A stretch of DNA of 6,929 nucleotides, taken from assembly GCA_964646585.1 (NCBI GenBank), contig CAZYEY010000114.1, positions 1 to 6,929 on the forward strand, given 5' to 3'. The stretch's first letter is position 1. Every line of letters starts with the position of its first letter. Shown here one piece after another: positions 6,796 through 6,929 of the stretch. Origin of the DNA: PFJX01 sp964646585. GTDB taxonomy: Bacteria > Pseudomonadota > Gammaproteobacteria > Burkholderiales > Thiobacillaceae. Made by a program: the position numbers and the translations under genes. The notes beneath the pieces were generated by a model. That model saw only the letters and a list, made by a program, of their open reading frames with translations. It was not told the origin of the DNA and did not search any database.

Positions 6796-6929
6796 ATGAG
6801 CGAAACCTCCTTCCTCCATCTCAAACGCGGCGCCCGCCTGGCCGCCCTGTTCATGCTGGTCCAGGCCACCGCCTGGGCGACTCCACCCTCCCACGCCCCG
6901 GCCCACGGCTGGCGCAAGCAGCATGACCC
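6796..6929 (+). CDS. Partial secreted protein, probably glycine-zipper 2TM type (right edge)
   Basis: Only the first 44 complete codons are in the window; the frame is open to the right edge. The N-terminus has a basic start (K10, R11, R14), a hydrophobic core (about 15-28, AALFMLVQATAWA) and small residues near 27-29, a typical Sec signal peptide, possibly cleaved close to A29. The mature start contains HAPAHGWRKQHDP, which recalls a class of small proteobacterial exported proteins annotated as glycine-zipper 2TM domain proteins, in which a similar HGWRKKxDP stretch precedes the glycine-rich domain. That domain itself lies beyond the edge, so the family call rests on this short similarity from memory. 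The strong AGGAGA and the 19-base gap after the preceding gene indicate co-transcription with the two-component genes. Confidence 0.6.
   Translation, partial: MSETSFLHLKRGARLAALFMLVQATAWATPPSHAPAHGWRKQHD

Overview
The window is GC-rich and almost entirely coding, with every supported gene on the + strand. Protein sequences and gene style (strong G/C third-position preference, short spacers, a DLRQPLHAL-type hybrid kinase, ComM and MetF of proteobacterial type) suggest a betaproteobacterium, perhaps near Rhodocyclales. That placement is inference from general resemblance, not a database match.

Layout from left to right: about 150 bp of leader with no recognisable gene; comM (150-1643), a AAA+ helicase of the Mg-chelatase-like YifB family used in natural transformation; a VIT1/CCC1-family iron/manganese transporter with an N-terminal ferritin-like helical domain (1686-2720); metF (2752-3597), 5,10-methylenetetrahydrofolate reductase; a NarL/FixJ-type response regulator (3620-4261); a membrane hybrid sensor histidine kinase with a C-terminal receiver domain (4268-6226); an unrecognised small envelope protein with a membrane segment at each end (6237-6776); and the start of a secreted protein that resembles glycine-zipper 2TM proteins (6796 to the right edge).

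The first three genes are unrelated housekeeping or accessory functions: DNA uptake processing, metal transport, and one-carbon/methionine metabolism. The last four are spaced by 6 to 22 bp with no visible terminator and look like one transcription unit. There a two-component pair could control, or respond to, an envelope function carried by the two downstream membrane or secreted proteins. The signal and target genes cannot be read from the sequence.

The most notable non-coding signal is inside comM. A 14/16 match to the ParB-binding parS palindrome (677-692) lies in the linker between the N-terminal and ATPase domains. It is written in A/T-ending codons that are out of character for the gene, as if the DNA sequence itself were under selection. 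This suggests a chromosome-segregation site embedded in a gene. Nothing in the window amounts to a clearly new defence or mobile system; no insertion sequence, CRISPR array, tRNA or rRNA was seen.
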